From Clostridia bacterium (GTDB lineage: Bacteria; Bacillota; Clostridia; Oscillospirales; CAG-272), in assembly GCA_017453365.1 (NCBI GenBank), contig JAFTKH010000012.1:1-64000 (forward strand): a DNA stretch of 64,000 nucleotides, read 5' to 3'. A model generated the notes under the pieces. It did not search any database. It saw only the letters and a list, made by a program, of their open reading frames with translations, and was not told the origin of the DNA. The translations under genes and the position numbers were made by a program. Shown here in pieces: positions 44,904 to 53,524 of this stretch (the first letter of the stretch is position 1; each line of letters starts with the position of its first letter).

Positions 44904-46404
44904 GAATCGTGAGCCATTATTAAAAATGACGGGTATATGCAAGAGCTTCCCCGGAGTGAAGGCTCTTGATATGGCCGAGCTCACGCTTATGCCGGGCTCG
45001 GTTCACGCTCTTATGGGAGAGAACGGCGCGGGAAAGTCCACGCTTATGAAATGCCTTTTCGGCGTTTACAGGCGAGACGACGGCAGCGTTCTTCTCTCCG
45101 GCCGCGAGGTCGAGTTCAAAAGCTCGAGGGAGGCTCTCGAGGCAGGTGTAGCTATGGTGCATCAGGAGCTCAATCAAGCGCTGAAGCTATCCGTTGCAGA
45201 CAATATTTGGCTCGGCAGGTACCCGAAGATATCAAGGTATTTTCCTCTCGTCGATGAAAAGAAGATGCAAGGAATGACGCGCGAGCTTCTCTCGGGCCTC
45301 GGGATAAGGATATCTCCTACGGCGAAGATGAGTACGCTCTCGGTATCCGAGCGGCAGATGGTGGAAATAGCGAAGGCGGTATCATACGGGGCGCGGGTGA
45401 TAGTATTCGACGAGCCCACGTCCTCGCTCTCCGAGGGTGAGGCGCAAAAGCTGTTCGGCATTATCGGGAAGCTAAAGGCCGACGGCTGCGGCATAATATA
45501 TATATCGCACAAAATGGCCGAGATAATGCGGATATGCGACACGGTAACGGTAATGCGTGACGGCAGGCATATCGCAACCGCTCCGTCGAGCGAGCTTACA
45601 ACCGATAAGATTATCAGCCTTATGGTAGGGCGCGAGCTCGGCAGCAGGTTTCCCGAGCGAAAAAACAAGCCGGGCGAGGTGCTATTCGAGGCTCGCGGTC
45701 TTTCGGGTGTAAATCCGAGGCTTAAGGATGCCACGCTCACGCTCCGCGAAGGAGAGATACTGGGCATCGCAGGGCTCGACGGGTCAGGCAGAACGGAGCT
45801 TCTCGAGGGGATATTCGGCCTCACGGAGCTTTCTGGCGGCGAGATGTACCTATCGGGTGAGAAAATAAGAAACAGAAATCCGAGGGAAGCTATTTCGCGC
45901 GGATTTGCGCTTCTCACAGAGGAGCGGCGACGGACGGGAATATTCGGTATACTCGACATAAGAGAAAACTCCACCGTATCGAGCCTCGGGAAATTCACGA
46001 GCTTCCTTTTCCTTCGCGACAGTAAGCGAAGCGAGGCAACGCGCGAAAATATTCACGCTATGAAAATAAAAACGCCCTCGGAGAGAGCGAAGATATCGAC
46101 GCTGTCTGGCGGAAATCAGCAAAAGGTAATTCTCGGCAGGTGGCTTCTGACAGACCCGAAGGTACTCCTGCTCGACGAGCCGACAAGAGGCGTTGATGTC
46201 GGTGCGAAGTATGAAATTTACACGCTGATAGGCAAGCTCGCCGAGGCGGGGCGCGGAATTATAGTCGTATCCTCGGAGATGCCGGAGCTTCTCGGTATAT
46301 GCGACAGGATTGCAGTAATGAGCGGCGGGCGTATAGCGGGAGAGGTTGACCCGGGGAGGACTACGCAGGAGGAGATAATGACTCTCGCGGCCAAATATAT
46401 ATAA
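44893..46404 (+). CDS. mglA: Sugar ABC transporter ATPase, MglA type (double domain)
   Basis: A 503-residue fused double ATPase. Domain 1 has Walker A MGENGAGKSTLMKCLFGVYR, signature LSVSERQMVEIAKA and Walker B VIVFDEPTSSLSEGEA. Domain 2 has the usual degenerate Walker A GLDGSGRTELLEGIFG, the signature LSGGNQQKVILGRWL and LLLDEPTRGVDVGAKYEIYT. This asymmetry is normal for the CUT2 family. I take ATG 44893; its first codons overlap the end of mglB, so the genes are coupled. Powers sugar uptake through MglC. Confidence 0.93.
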   Translation: MQSENREPLLKMTGICKSFPGVKALDMAELTLMPGSVHALMGENGAGKSTLMKCLFGVYRRDDGSVLLSGREVEFKSSREALEAGVAMVHQELNQALKLSVADNIWLGRYPKISRYFPLVDEKKMQGMTRELLSGLGIRISPTAKMSTLSVSERQMVEIAKAVSYGARVIVFDEPTSSLSEGEAQKLFGIIGKLKADGCGIIYISHKMAEIMRICDTVTVMRDGRHIATAPSSELTTDKIISLMVGRELGSRFPERKNKPGEVLFEARGLSGVNPRLKDATLTLREGEILGIAGLDGSGRTELLEGIFGLTELSGGEMYLSGEKIRNRNPREAISRGFALLTEERRRTGIFGILDIRENSTVSSLGKFTSFLFLRDSKRSEATRENIHAMKIKTPSERAKISTLSGGNQQKVILGRWLLTDPKVLLLDEPTRGVDVGAKYEIYTLIGKLAEAGRGIIVVSSEMPELLGICDRIAVMSGGRIAGEVDPGRTTQEEIMTLAAKYI

Positions 46405-46419
46405 AGAGGTTTTTTTACA

Positions 46420-47535
46420 ATGCCGGAAATAAATGAAGACAGAGAGAGAAACGACGGCTTCTTCGTAAAGCTTCTCTCGGGAGCAAGGGAGCGTATCGAC
46501 GGCTTTCGCTCACTCCCGCGAGAGGATAAGGCAAGACGAGTCCGTGAATTTCTCCTTAACAATGCTATGTACATCATTATCATTACGGCGGTTATTATTA
46601 TTGCTATCATAGAGCCGCGATTTATTTCGTGGGCGTCGATTATAAATATAATTTCACTCACCGCCGCAAAGCTACCGATAGCCCTCGGCATCGGCGGTGC
46701 TATAGTCCTTACGGGAACGGATATTTCGGCAGGGCGTGCCGTAGGGCTTACGGCGTGTATAGGCGCATCACTCCTACAGATGACGGGATATTCCGCTAAA
46801 ATGTTCCCCAATCTCTCAACTATGCCCGTATTTATAGTGCTCCTCGCCGTTATGGCGGTGGGTGCGGTAATAGGTCTTATAAACGGATTTTTCGTCGCAA
46901 AATTCAAGCTTCACCCATTTATCGTAACGCTCTCAACACAGCTTATAATTTACGGTGCTATACTTCTCTATTTGCAAATAGGAAACAATGGCGGTCAGAC
47001 TCTCTCGGGGCTCGACAGCTCGTATCTTGATTTTGTAAGCGGCCCGCTTTTCAGAGTTGCGGGGATTGCCGTGCCGAGATACGTGCTTTTCTCGGTCATA
47101 ATAACCGCGATTATGTGGGTTATATGGAATAAGACGACCTTCGGGAAGAATATGTTCGCCGTCGGCGCTAACGAGGAAGCGGCAAACGTATCGGGCGTCA
47201 ACGTTTTTAAAACGATAGTCCTAGTTTTCGTGCTCGCAGGTATTATGTATGGCATAACAGGCTTCATAGAGGGTGCTAGAATAGGCTCTATTGCCTCGTA
47301 CACGGGACAAAACTACGAGAGCGATGCTATCGCGGCGTGTGTTATCGGCGGAGTTTCCTTCGTCGGCGGAACGGGAAAGATAAGCGGTATCGTCATAGGC
47401 GTTCTGCTCCTTCAGATAATCTTCGTCGGCCTTAATTTTCTCTCCGTCGACCAGAATATGCTCTATATTATTAAGGGCGCTATCATACTTCTCGCTTGTG
47501 CGGTGGATATGAGAAAATACCTCGTGAAAAGATAA
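46420..47535 (+). CDS. mglC: Sugar ABC transporter permease, MglC type
   Basis: A 371-residue CUT2 permease. After a charged N terminus of about 45 residues come eight to ten membrane segments, with KLPIALGIGGAIVLTGTDIS and AGRAVGLTACIGASLLQM, and the cytoplasmic contact loop FGKNMFAVGANEEAANVSGV followed by GGVSFVGGTGKISGIVIGVL. Forms the channel of the mgl importer. It lies 15 nt after mglA and is followed by a strong terminator. Confidence 0.93.
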   Translation: MPEINEDRERNDGFFVKLLSGARERIDGFRSLPREDKARRVREFLLNNAMYIIIITAVIIIAIIEPRFISWASIINIISLTAAKLPIALGIGGAIVLTGTDISAGRAVGLTACIGASLLQMTGYSAKMFPNLSTMPVFIVLLAVMAVGAVIGLINGFFVAKFKLHPFIVTLSTQLIIYGAILLYLQIGNNGGQTLSGLDSSYLDFVSGPLFRVAGIAVPRYVLFSVIITAIMWVIWNKTTFGKNMFAVGANEEAANVSGVNVFKTIVLVFVLAGIMYGITGFIEGARIGSIASYTGQNYESDAIAACVIGGVSFVGGTGKISGIVIGVLLLQIIFVGLNFLSVDQNMLYIIKGAIILLACAVDMRKYLVKR

Positions 47536-47539
47536 AACA

Positions 47540-47585
47540 AAAAGCAAGAAAACAGCATAATTATGCAGTTTCTTGCTTTTTTAAT
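47540..47585 (+). terminator. Terminator of the mgl operon
   Basis: AAAGCAAGAAA/TTTCTTGCTTT stem with an inner GCATAATTATGC palindrome (47541-47579), then TTTTTAATGTTTTTT. Confidence 0.88.
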
Positions 47586-47603
47586 GTTTTTTAATTATCT
47601 GTG

Positions 47604-47937
47604 TTTTGATTAGATGGATTTTGAGCGAAAATTTTTGCTTCTGCCACCGATGGGCGTAGTTACCTACGTCAAGGGCAAAACGGAAAGCTACGCTGAAACC
47701 CACCAAACAAATTTTTTGATTAGATGGATTTTGAGCAGAAATTTTTGCTTCTGCCACCGATGGGCGTAGTTACCTACGTCGAGGTGGCAGAACGGAAAGC
47801 TACGCTGAAACCCACCAAGTAATTTTTTTGATTAGATGGATTTTGAGCAGAAATTTTTGCTTCTGCCACCGATGGGCGTAGTTACCTACGTCGAGGTGGC
47901 AGAACGGAAATTTACGCCAAAATACATCAATCAAAAA
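47604..47937. repeat. Tandem array of three long-hairpin elements (array 1)
   Basis: Three tandem units begin at 47604, 47714 and 47826 (110, 112 and 112 bp), each starting TTTTGATTAGATGGATTTTG. Each unit is a long imperfect inverted repeat. At the centre is CGTAG-TTAC-CTACG (47655, 47765, 47877), inside conserved GATGGG and TCGA bulges. Around this is TCTGCCACC/GGTGGCAGA, perfect in units 2 and 3 and decayed in unit 1. Unit 3 closes with outer arms TTTTTGATT/ATCAAAAA. The array ends exactly at the stop codon of the minus-strand permease gene (47938). No open frame fits. See array 2 at 61625. Confidence 0.9.
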
Positions 47938-48996
47938 TTAGCCTACAAGACCGGAACGCTCAATACCCTGTACAAGATACTTCTGTCCAAATAGGTAAAG
48001 TATGATGAGGGGAGCTATTATGAGCAGTCCGCCCGTGTTCTGTACGACGTTTTTGTAGAGAACCTCGCCTGCATACGTTACGTTCAGCGAAGCGGGAACC
48101 TGGAAAACGTCGGGCATAAGATATACCTTATTTATCGTGCTGGTGAAGAAGAGTCCGGTATAGAACTCGTCCGTCCACTGCCACGAGAAGGCAAAGAGAA
48201 ATACCGTTATAAGCATAGGTATCGACAGCGGCAGAATAATCTGGAAGAAGGTACGTAAGGTACCCGAGCCGTCAACGTATGCCGACTCCTCAAGCTCGTC
48301 GGGAACACCCTTAAAGAACTGACGAAGAAGATAAATGTAGAGTCCGTTCTTAAAGGCAAGGCCGAAAAGAGAGAGGATAAAGAGCGGTGCGAAGGTGTTA
48401 GAAAGGTTTAGCTTCACCCCTCCGCGTAACAGCTGTATAATTCCGGGATAACCCCAAGCCTGCACGGTAGCAAGGTCAAAGTTGGTAAAGTGACGGAGCA
48501 AAGACAGCTGAAGCGCTCCGTGGGGGATTATCATCGTCGCGATAACGAGAAGCATAACGAGCTTATTTCCCTTGAACTTGAATTTAGCAAGTCCGTAGCC
48601 GACAAGGCAGGCTATAAGCATCTGTATTACCGCACAGCCCAAAGAGAGTATAAGCGTATTGAAAACAGCTTCAAAATAGTGGTTTTCGACTATAATCGCC
48701 TTATATATCTCAAGGGTCGGGTGCTTCGGTATCAGAGATATCGTAGCATCAATAACGTCCTCACGGGTCATAAAAGAGCCCGCTATTCTCGCGATGAAGG
48801 GATAAACTATAACGAAGGATACACCGAGCATCAGAATAAATCTGAACAACACGACAACAAACTTTATCCAAGTGTTCGAGGCCTTAAATTTCTCCTTAAG
48901 CCTTTCCACAAGGGACATTTTGCCCTCGTAGTCTACGCGGATTTTTCTCTTACTGTCCTTCTTTATAAGGGGCGTCGAATTATTATTCATTTCCAT
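47938..48996 (-). CDS. Carbohydrate ABC transporter permease (CUT1, MalG/GanQ type)
   Basis: A 352-residue permease with an N-terminal charged extension of about 60 residues and six membrane segments. The EAA loop is DELEESAYVDGSGTLRTFFQ followed by IILPLSIP, which docks an ATPase. It pairs with the permease gene just upstream (12 nt). Start ATG 48996 follows GGAGGT by 6 nt; a GTG two codons earlier sits too close to that site. This is the last gene of the long transport operon; array 1 abuts its stop codon. Confidence 0.9.
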   Translation of the reverse strand: MEMNNNSTPLIKKDSKRKIRVDYEGKMSLVERLKEKFKASNTWIKFVVVLFRFILMLGVSFVIVYPFIARIAGSFMTREDVIDATISLIPKHPTLEIYKAIIVENHYFEAVFNTLILSLGCAVIQMLIACLVGYGLAKFKFKGNKLVMLLVIATMIIPHGALQLSLLRHFTNFDLATVQAWGYPGIIQLLRGGVKLNLSNTFAPLFILSLFGLAFKNGLYIYLLRQFFKGVPDELEESAYVDGSGTLRTFFQIILPLSIPMLITVFLFAFSWQWTDEFYTGLFFTSTINKVYLMPDVFQVPASLNVTYAGEVLYKNVVQNTGGLLIIAPLIILYLFGQKYLVQGIERSGLVG

Positions 48997-49008
48997 ATCC
49001 ACACCTCC

Positions 49009-49953
49009 TTAATCCTTTCTCTGATAGAAGACGAACGTCGATGCGATACCTGCAACCACCGCAATAATCAGCATTACGACACCGAAGTATATCCAATACA
49101 TCGCAGCCTTATGGCTGTCACCGTTTGCGCTTCCTGAAATATACGACATCGTCACGTTCGACGAGCGCGTAAAGGAGTCGATAACCGTGTACACAGCGTT
49201 AACTAGAATCATAGGAGATATCATCGGGAAGGTAACCTTCCAGAAGGTTTCCCAGCCTGTTGCGCCGTCTATACGGCAGGCCTCGTAAATAGAGTCCGAG
49301 ATAGACTGAAGACCTGCTAGGAATATAAGCATTTGAACACCGGAATAGTTAATGATATTGTATATATCATTTACAAGACTGACGACGTAGGTAACCATCT
49401 CACCGCCGATGGCCATCGACTTAAAGAGGTTCTCTATCATGAGAACGTCGACGATACCGCCGCTCGCCTCACCGTTCGTACCGTCCTGAATTCCCTCGCC
49501 CATACTGCCCGACATAATATCCGCGCCGTTTATGGACTCCATAAGACCGGTGGATATAATAACGGGTACGAAGAAGATTGCTCTGAACGCTGCTCGGCCG
49601 AGCATCTTCTGGTTAAGCACGACCGCTATGAAAAGCGAGAAGATGATTACTGCAGGAACCTCGAAAACGAGCTGCTGAAGACCTGCCAACAGCTTCGTTA
49701 CGAAGTCGGGAGACTCGGTAAAGGCAAACTTATAATACTGAAGTCCGCGGAACTCAAGCTTTGTGGTAGGGAGACCGTCCACTATGATGGGCAGCTCCTC
49801 GTAAAAGCTCAACCAAATCGAGTCGATAAGTATGGGCAGGTATATAAGTATAATACCGAGGACGAAGGGGGCTACGAAGAAGTAGCCCGCTCTCGCACGC
49901 CTTTTATCAAGGGACGCGTGACGGCGTCTTTTAATTTTAAGAGCTTTATCCAT
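49009..49953 (-). CDS. Carbohydrate ABC transporter permease (CUT1, MalF/LplB type)
   Basis: A 314-residue permease. It has a basic N terminus (KIKRRRHASLDKRRARAGYF), a first membrane segment VAPFVLGIILIYLPILIDSI, and the EAA loop SIYEACRIDGATGWETFWKV followed by TFPMISPMI. An insert of about 60 residues (roughly 150-210), including GSMGEGIQDGTNGEASGG, lengthens one loop compared with typical MalF-like partners. It overlaps the DUF5696 gene by 8 bases, so the two are coupled. Confidence 0.9.
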   Translation of the reverse strand: MDKALKIKRRRHASLDKRRARAGYFFVAPFVLGIILIYLPILIDSIWLSFYEELPIIVDGLPTTKLEFRGLQYYKFAFTESPDFVTKLLAGLQQLVFEVPAVIIFSLFIAVVLNQKMLGRAAFRAIFFVPVIISTGLMESINGADIMSGSMGEGIQDGTNGEASGGIVDVLMIENLFKSMAIGGEMVTYVVSLVNDIYNIINYSGVQMLIFLAGLQSISDSIYEACRIDGATGWETFWKVTFPMISPMILVNAVYTVIDSFTRSSNVTMSYISGSANGDSHKAAMYWIYFGVVMLIIAVVAGIASTFVFYQRKD

Positions 49954-52900
49954 TCTGCGCCCCTCCTGTCGTTATCGGCTCGAAATCGTACTTATCGAGC
50001 TCGTAGATAGTACCGTCAAGGTTTACCCTGACAGAATAAATGTTGTAGTTGATAAGGAAGCGAACGGTATCACCCGTTACCCTATCCTTATAAGTTACCA
50101 TAGTAACAAGGTTGTTATCTACGGTGAAGTCGGTATAATCGTAATTCTTACCGTCTGTCGCATAGGAGTCGGTAACGTACTCATACTGAGTATTGTACTC
50201 TACTCTGCCGAACACTACGGTAGCGGGGTTCTCGGACGTGCCTGCGTACTCTGCTTCAAGCTCGGTCTTAAGAGCGAGAAGAAGCTCGTCGAAGTCGGTA
50301 GCAAGAAGCTCCTCCATAGTTACGTTAATAACCTCTGTCGCCTGTACGAGAAGCTCGTCGGTATTGAAGATTACCTTCACACCGCGGCCTACGTTCGCAG
50401 GGTCCTGTGCCATTGACTCGTAAGCATCATCAACCTTACTCAAAATCTGTTCGCGAGCCATATCTACAAGCTCTTCACGGAGCTTTTCAAGGTTGGCTGC
50501 CTCCTCGTTCTCATCTGCGATTCTTTCCGCGATGAGTACGGTATGGTCAACGATATTATAGGTCTGATACTTTCCTATAGCGCCATTGAGCTTCGCGTAA
50601 TTATCCACGACCTCGTCATACCAGTTTTCATAGTCAACGCCGTAGTAATCGTTAAGAACGAGGTCCTCCTTCATATACTCGCTGTTCTGATAGCTGAGTA
50701 TATAATAGAGTGATGCACCGTTCTCTATTGCGTGAAGGATATCGTAGTCGGGAGAGCCCGAGTAATTGAGCGCGGAGCCCGCATAGTTGACGTATCCGTG
50801 AAGAACAAGGCCCGTAAAGGGTATCGAGTAAGAGGAATAGGAGAAGTGGCTCGAGTCGGTAACTATATCTATTATGTGATCCGCGTACTTTACGGAATAG
50901 ATATTGCCGCGCGAGGTCATAACGCTGAAGTTATTCTCCGTCACCATTCTGTCGAGAAGCGCTACTACGTAAGAGGAAGCCTCCTCGCGGTTTATGGGAT
51001 TATCCTCATCAAAATTGGAGTTAAGCTCGGAGCCGAGGGTTGATACGGATATATTGCTTATTTCGTACTTTGTATAGCTCTTTATAAACTTATCGTAAAG
51101 TCCGTCAAGAGCATCAGCCGAAATAACCATAGCAAATATCGACTCATACTCACGGAGTATCGAGTTGAAGGTCTGCTTCGATGCGTAACGGTTATCGACC
51201 ATCTTCGAAACGGTACCCTTATTGCCTATACCGTCGAAGAGCGCCGTATTATTGATGTACAGGAAATCAAAGTCGGGATAAACGTTAAAGTTTTTGCCCT
51301 GTGCCTGTCTTTCCTTAACGTCGTCAAGAAGCCGGTTGAAGCCGGATTTTCCGCCGCAGGCATTCTCCCACTTAACCTTCGTGGGATAAGTGAAATACAT
51401 ACCGCCGTTCGAGAAGCCCGTAAGCTTGAAGTTAACGTTCGTTATGTTATATACACGCGCTGCAAGCTCGCGGTAGTCATCAGCCTTCGCCTTCGCATTT
51501 TCCGAAAGGGTCAGTTCCTTACTCGCCTCATACTCGGCAGCGAGTGTATCGTATTCCGTAGCCTTCGCAAGCAGGACGTTCTTCGCATCTGCGAGCTCGT
51601 CATACATAGTGGTTATGTTCTCGAAGGTAGTAAGAGGAATCGACGTCGTTACGGGGAAGGTCAAAATTCTCTTGACAACATCCATAGAGCCAAAAGCTTC
51701 TATGTAAAGGGGAAGGTCCGCCTCCGCATCTGTCAAGGGAGTTATCTGTCCGCGGCTCTCGAGGTACGTGCGGTAGTAGGAGGCCATACCTGTGTAGCTC
51801 GCGGGCACGTATCCTGCTCCTGCGGCCGCCGCATTACTTGCATCGGAGAGAAGAACGTAGCGGGTGACGTAAGAGCCCGTGTACTTTGACTTGGAGACCA
51901 TGGTATAGCTCTTCGCTCCGCCGACGGATATAGTATCCGAAAGGTCGTACTGGTCCGACGGGAAGGGCTTAAAGGTTGTATAGACGTTCGCTGCTCTGTG
52001 GTAACCGCCGCCGAACTCAACCTGAAGGCTGGCGAGCGACGAGCCCTCCTCGAGGACTGCGAAATATCCGCCCTTATATTCACCCGTGACCTCGCCCTCA
52101 GCACCGTAGGTATTCGTCGTGGAAACGACGCCGAATACGGGCATAGTTATCTGCTCTCTGTGAGCAGCTGCAGGGTCAAGCATCGAGTAACAGTAATCCT
52201 CACCGTACATACGGAGGGTAAGAGAAACGTTCTGCTTCTGATTGTTGTTATAGAAGTCGGAAAATTCGATGATGCTTCCGCTTCCGTCGGGAACGAATAC
52301 GTATCCGTCCTTCGTAACGTCGCCTGCACCGAAGTAACGCATACTGGATATGCTGTCAAGGGTGTAAACCGTCTCGTCGAAGGTTATGGAGTTCGCGGGA
52401 AGGCGAACGGAGAGCGACTCATCCTCGTTGAAGGTATATTCAAGTGCCATACGGAAGACGGGCTTCTGCTCAATCTCATTCTTATATCCGGCAGCCTGCT
52501 CGTCGATGAGAGCCTGCTGAAGAGAATATTCGGGGCAGTAGAGTCTTATCGTCGTCGAGTCCTGTCTCTTATCGGACACGCTGGTTTTGGTATATTTGTA
52601 TCTGTACCCAAGCTCTGCATCGTGCCATTCATAATCGGGAGAATAGTGAAGAGAGAGGGTCATTACGTTCTTCTGGACACTGTCGAGAGCTGTACGCTCG
52701 CTGCCCGTCGAAACGGGATAAAGTCTAATATAGGCATTCTTTGTTTCCAGAAGATATTCCTCAAGCGCTGCCTGATTTACAACACCGGGCATCGATTCGT
52801 TCCATATCGAGGAGCCGTTATAGCTGCCTGTAGCGAAGAAATCAAGCTGCTCACCTGCGAGCTCTGTGCCGCAATACTGCACGAGGAGCTCCTCATAAAC

Positions 52901-53503
52901 CTTAAGCATAGGCTTAAGAATATTCTCGACGTAGTCGGTAGCAAGGATTGCACCGGGAACTACAAATCTCGTCGTGGTATCACCGAGTGTGTAATTCACA
53001 CGAAGACCGTTCGATATGGGCGAGACGTTTATCTGCGCGTACTGCGCCGCCCAATCAGAGCTGTTATAGGTCTGCGTGTTCGTTGAATTAGAGCTCTCGT
53101 GGAAGGTGATGAACAGCTGGCTCATAAGGTTAGAGCGGATTTCAGCCGAGGACGCACCGGTCATATTGTAGGGGTTGCTCGTGAGTATCTCACCGGTCAG
53201 GTTATTTTTATAGTACATAACGCCGGTGTATCTGTTTAAGTAGATGGTATGATTACCGGTTGCAGACGCCATGCTATCGATATAGCCGAGTTTAATCTCC
53301 TCGTCAAGCATTTCCTGTGCCGAGGAATAGACGTTTTGCTGGGATTTCTTAACAATTTCCTTTATCTGCTCCTGCGTATACTTACTCTCGGTTGCTACCG
53401 ACGAGGAATGCGCAGCCTCGACGCGGGTCGGCAGTGCTACCGAGACGGCGCCGAAGAGCATTACGACCACAAGGGCAGACGATAATATTCTTTTTAATTT
53501 CAT
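49946..53503 (-). CDS. DUF5696 domain protein, exported
   Basis: 1185 residues with a signal peptide (about 1-30, cleavage near RVEAAHS). Central beta-rich segments (FVPDGSGSIIEFSDFYNNNQ, about 390-410) and the later region (FKLTGFSNGGMYFTYPTKVK; FNVYPDFDFLYINNTALFDG) match DUF5696 proteins, which are thought to have a glycosidase-like barrel and are found beside CUT1 transporters. No lipobox or wall-anchor motif is visible. It would act outside the membrane on the transported glycan, either binding or cutting it; no activity is established here. AGGAGGT precedes the ATG. It overlaps the downstream permease gene by 8 bases. Confidence 0.8.
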   Translation of the reverse strand: MKLKRILSSALVVVMLFGAVSVALPTRVEAAHSSSVATESKYTQEQIKEIVKKSQQNVYSSAQEMLDEEIKLGYIDSMASATGNHTIYLNRYTGVMYYKNNLTGEILTSNPYNMTGASSAEIRSNLMSQLFITFHESSNSTNTQTYNSSDWAAQYAQINVSPISNGLRVNYTLGDTTTRFVVPGAILATDYVENILKPMLKVYEELLVQYCGTELAGEQLDFFATGSYNGSSIWNESMPGVVNQAALEEYLLETKNAYIRLYPVSTGSERTALDSVQKNVMTLSLHYSPDYEWHDAELGYRYKYTKTSVSDKRQDSTTIRLYCPEYSLQQALIDEQAAGYKNEIEQKPVFRMALEYTFNEDESLSVRLPANSITFDETVYTLDSISSMRYFGAGDVTKDGYVFVPDGSGSIIEFSDFYNNNQKQNVSLTLRMYGEDYCYSMLDPAAAHREQITMPVFGVVSTTNTYGAEGEVTGEYKGGYFAVLEEGSSLASLQVEFGGGYHRAANVYTTFKPFPSDQYDLSDTISVGGAKSYTMVSKSKYTGSYVTRYVLLSDASNAAAAGAGYVPASYTGMASYYRTYLESRGQITPLTDAEADLPLYIEAFGSMDVVKRILTFPVTTSIPLTTFENITTMYDELADAKNVLLAKATEYDTLAAEYEASKELTLSENAKAKADDYRELAARVYNITNVNFKLTGFSNGGMYFTYPTKVKWENACGGKSGFNRLLDDVKERQAQGKNFNVYPDFDFLYINNTALFDGIGNKGTVSKMVDNRYASKQTFNSILREYESIFAMVISADALDGLYDKFIKSYTKYEISNISVSTLGSELNSNFDEDNPINREEASSYVVALLDRMVTENNFSVMTSRGNIYSVKYADHIIDIVTDSSHFSYSSYSIPFTGLVLHGYVNYAGSALNYSGSPDYDILHAIENGASLYYILSYQNSEYMKEDLVLNDYYGVDYENWYDEVVDNYAKLNGAIGKYQTYNIVDHTVLIAERIADENEEAANLEKLREELVDMAREQILSKVDDAYESMAQDPANVGRGVKVIFNTDELLVQATEVINVTMEELLATDFDELLLALKTELEAEYAGTSENPATVVFGRVEYNTQYEYVTDSYATDGKNYDYTDFTVDNNLVTMVTYKDRVTGDTVRFLINYNIYSVRVNLDGTIYELDKYDFEPITTGGAQNG

Positions 53504-53524
53504 AAACGTTACCTCCTGCCTTTC

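Noticed and set aside
47604..47937. CRISPR array
   Set aside because: Repeats are about 110 bp, directly adjoining, palindromic along their whole length and without variable spacers; no cas gene is present.
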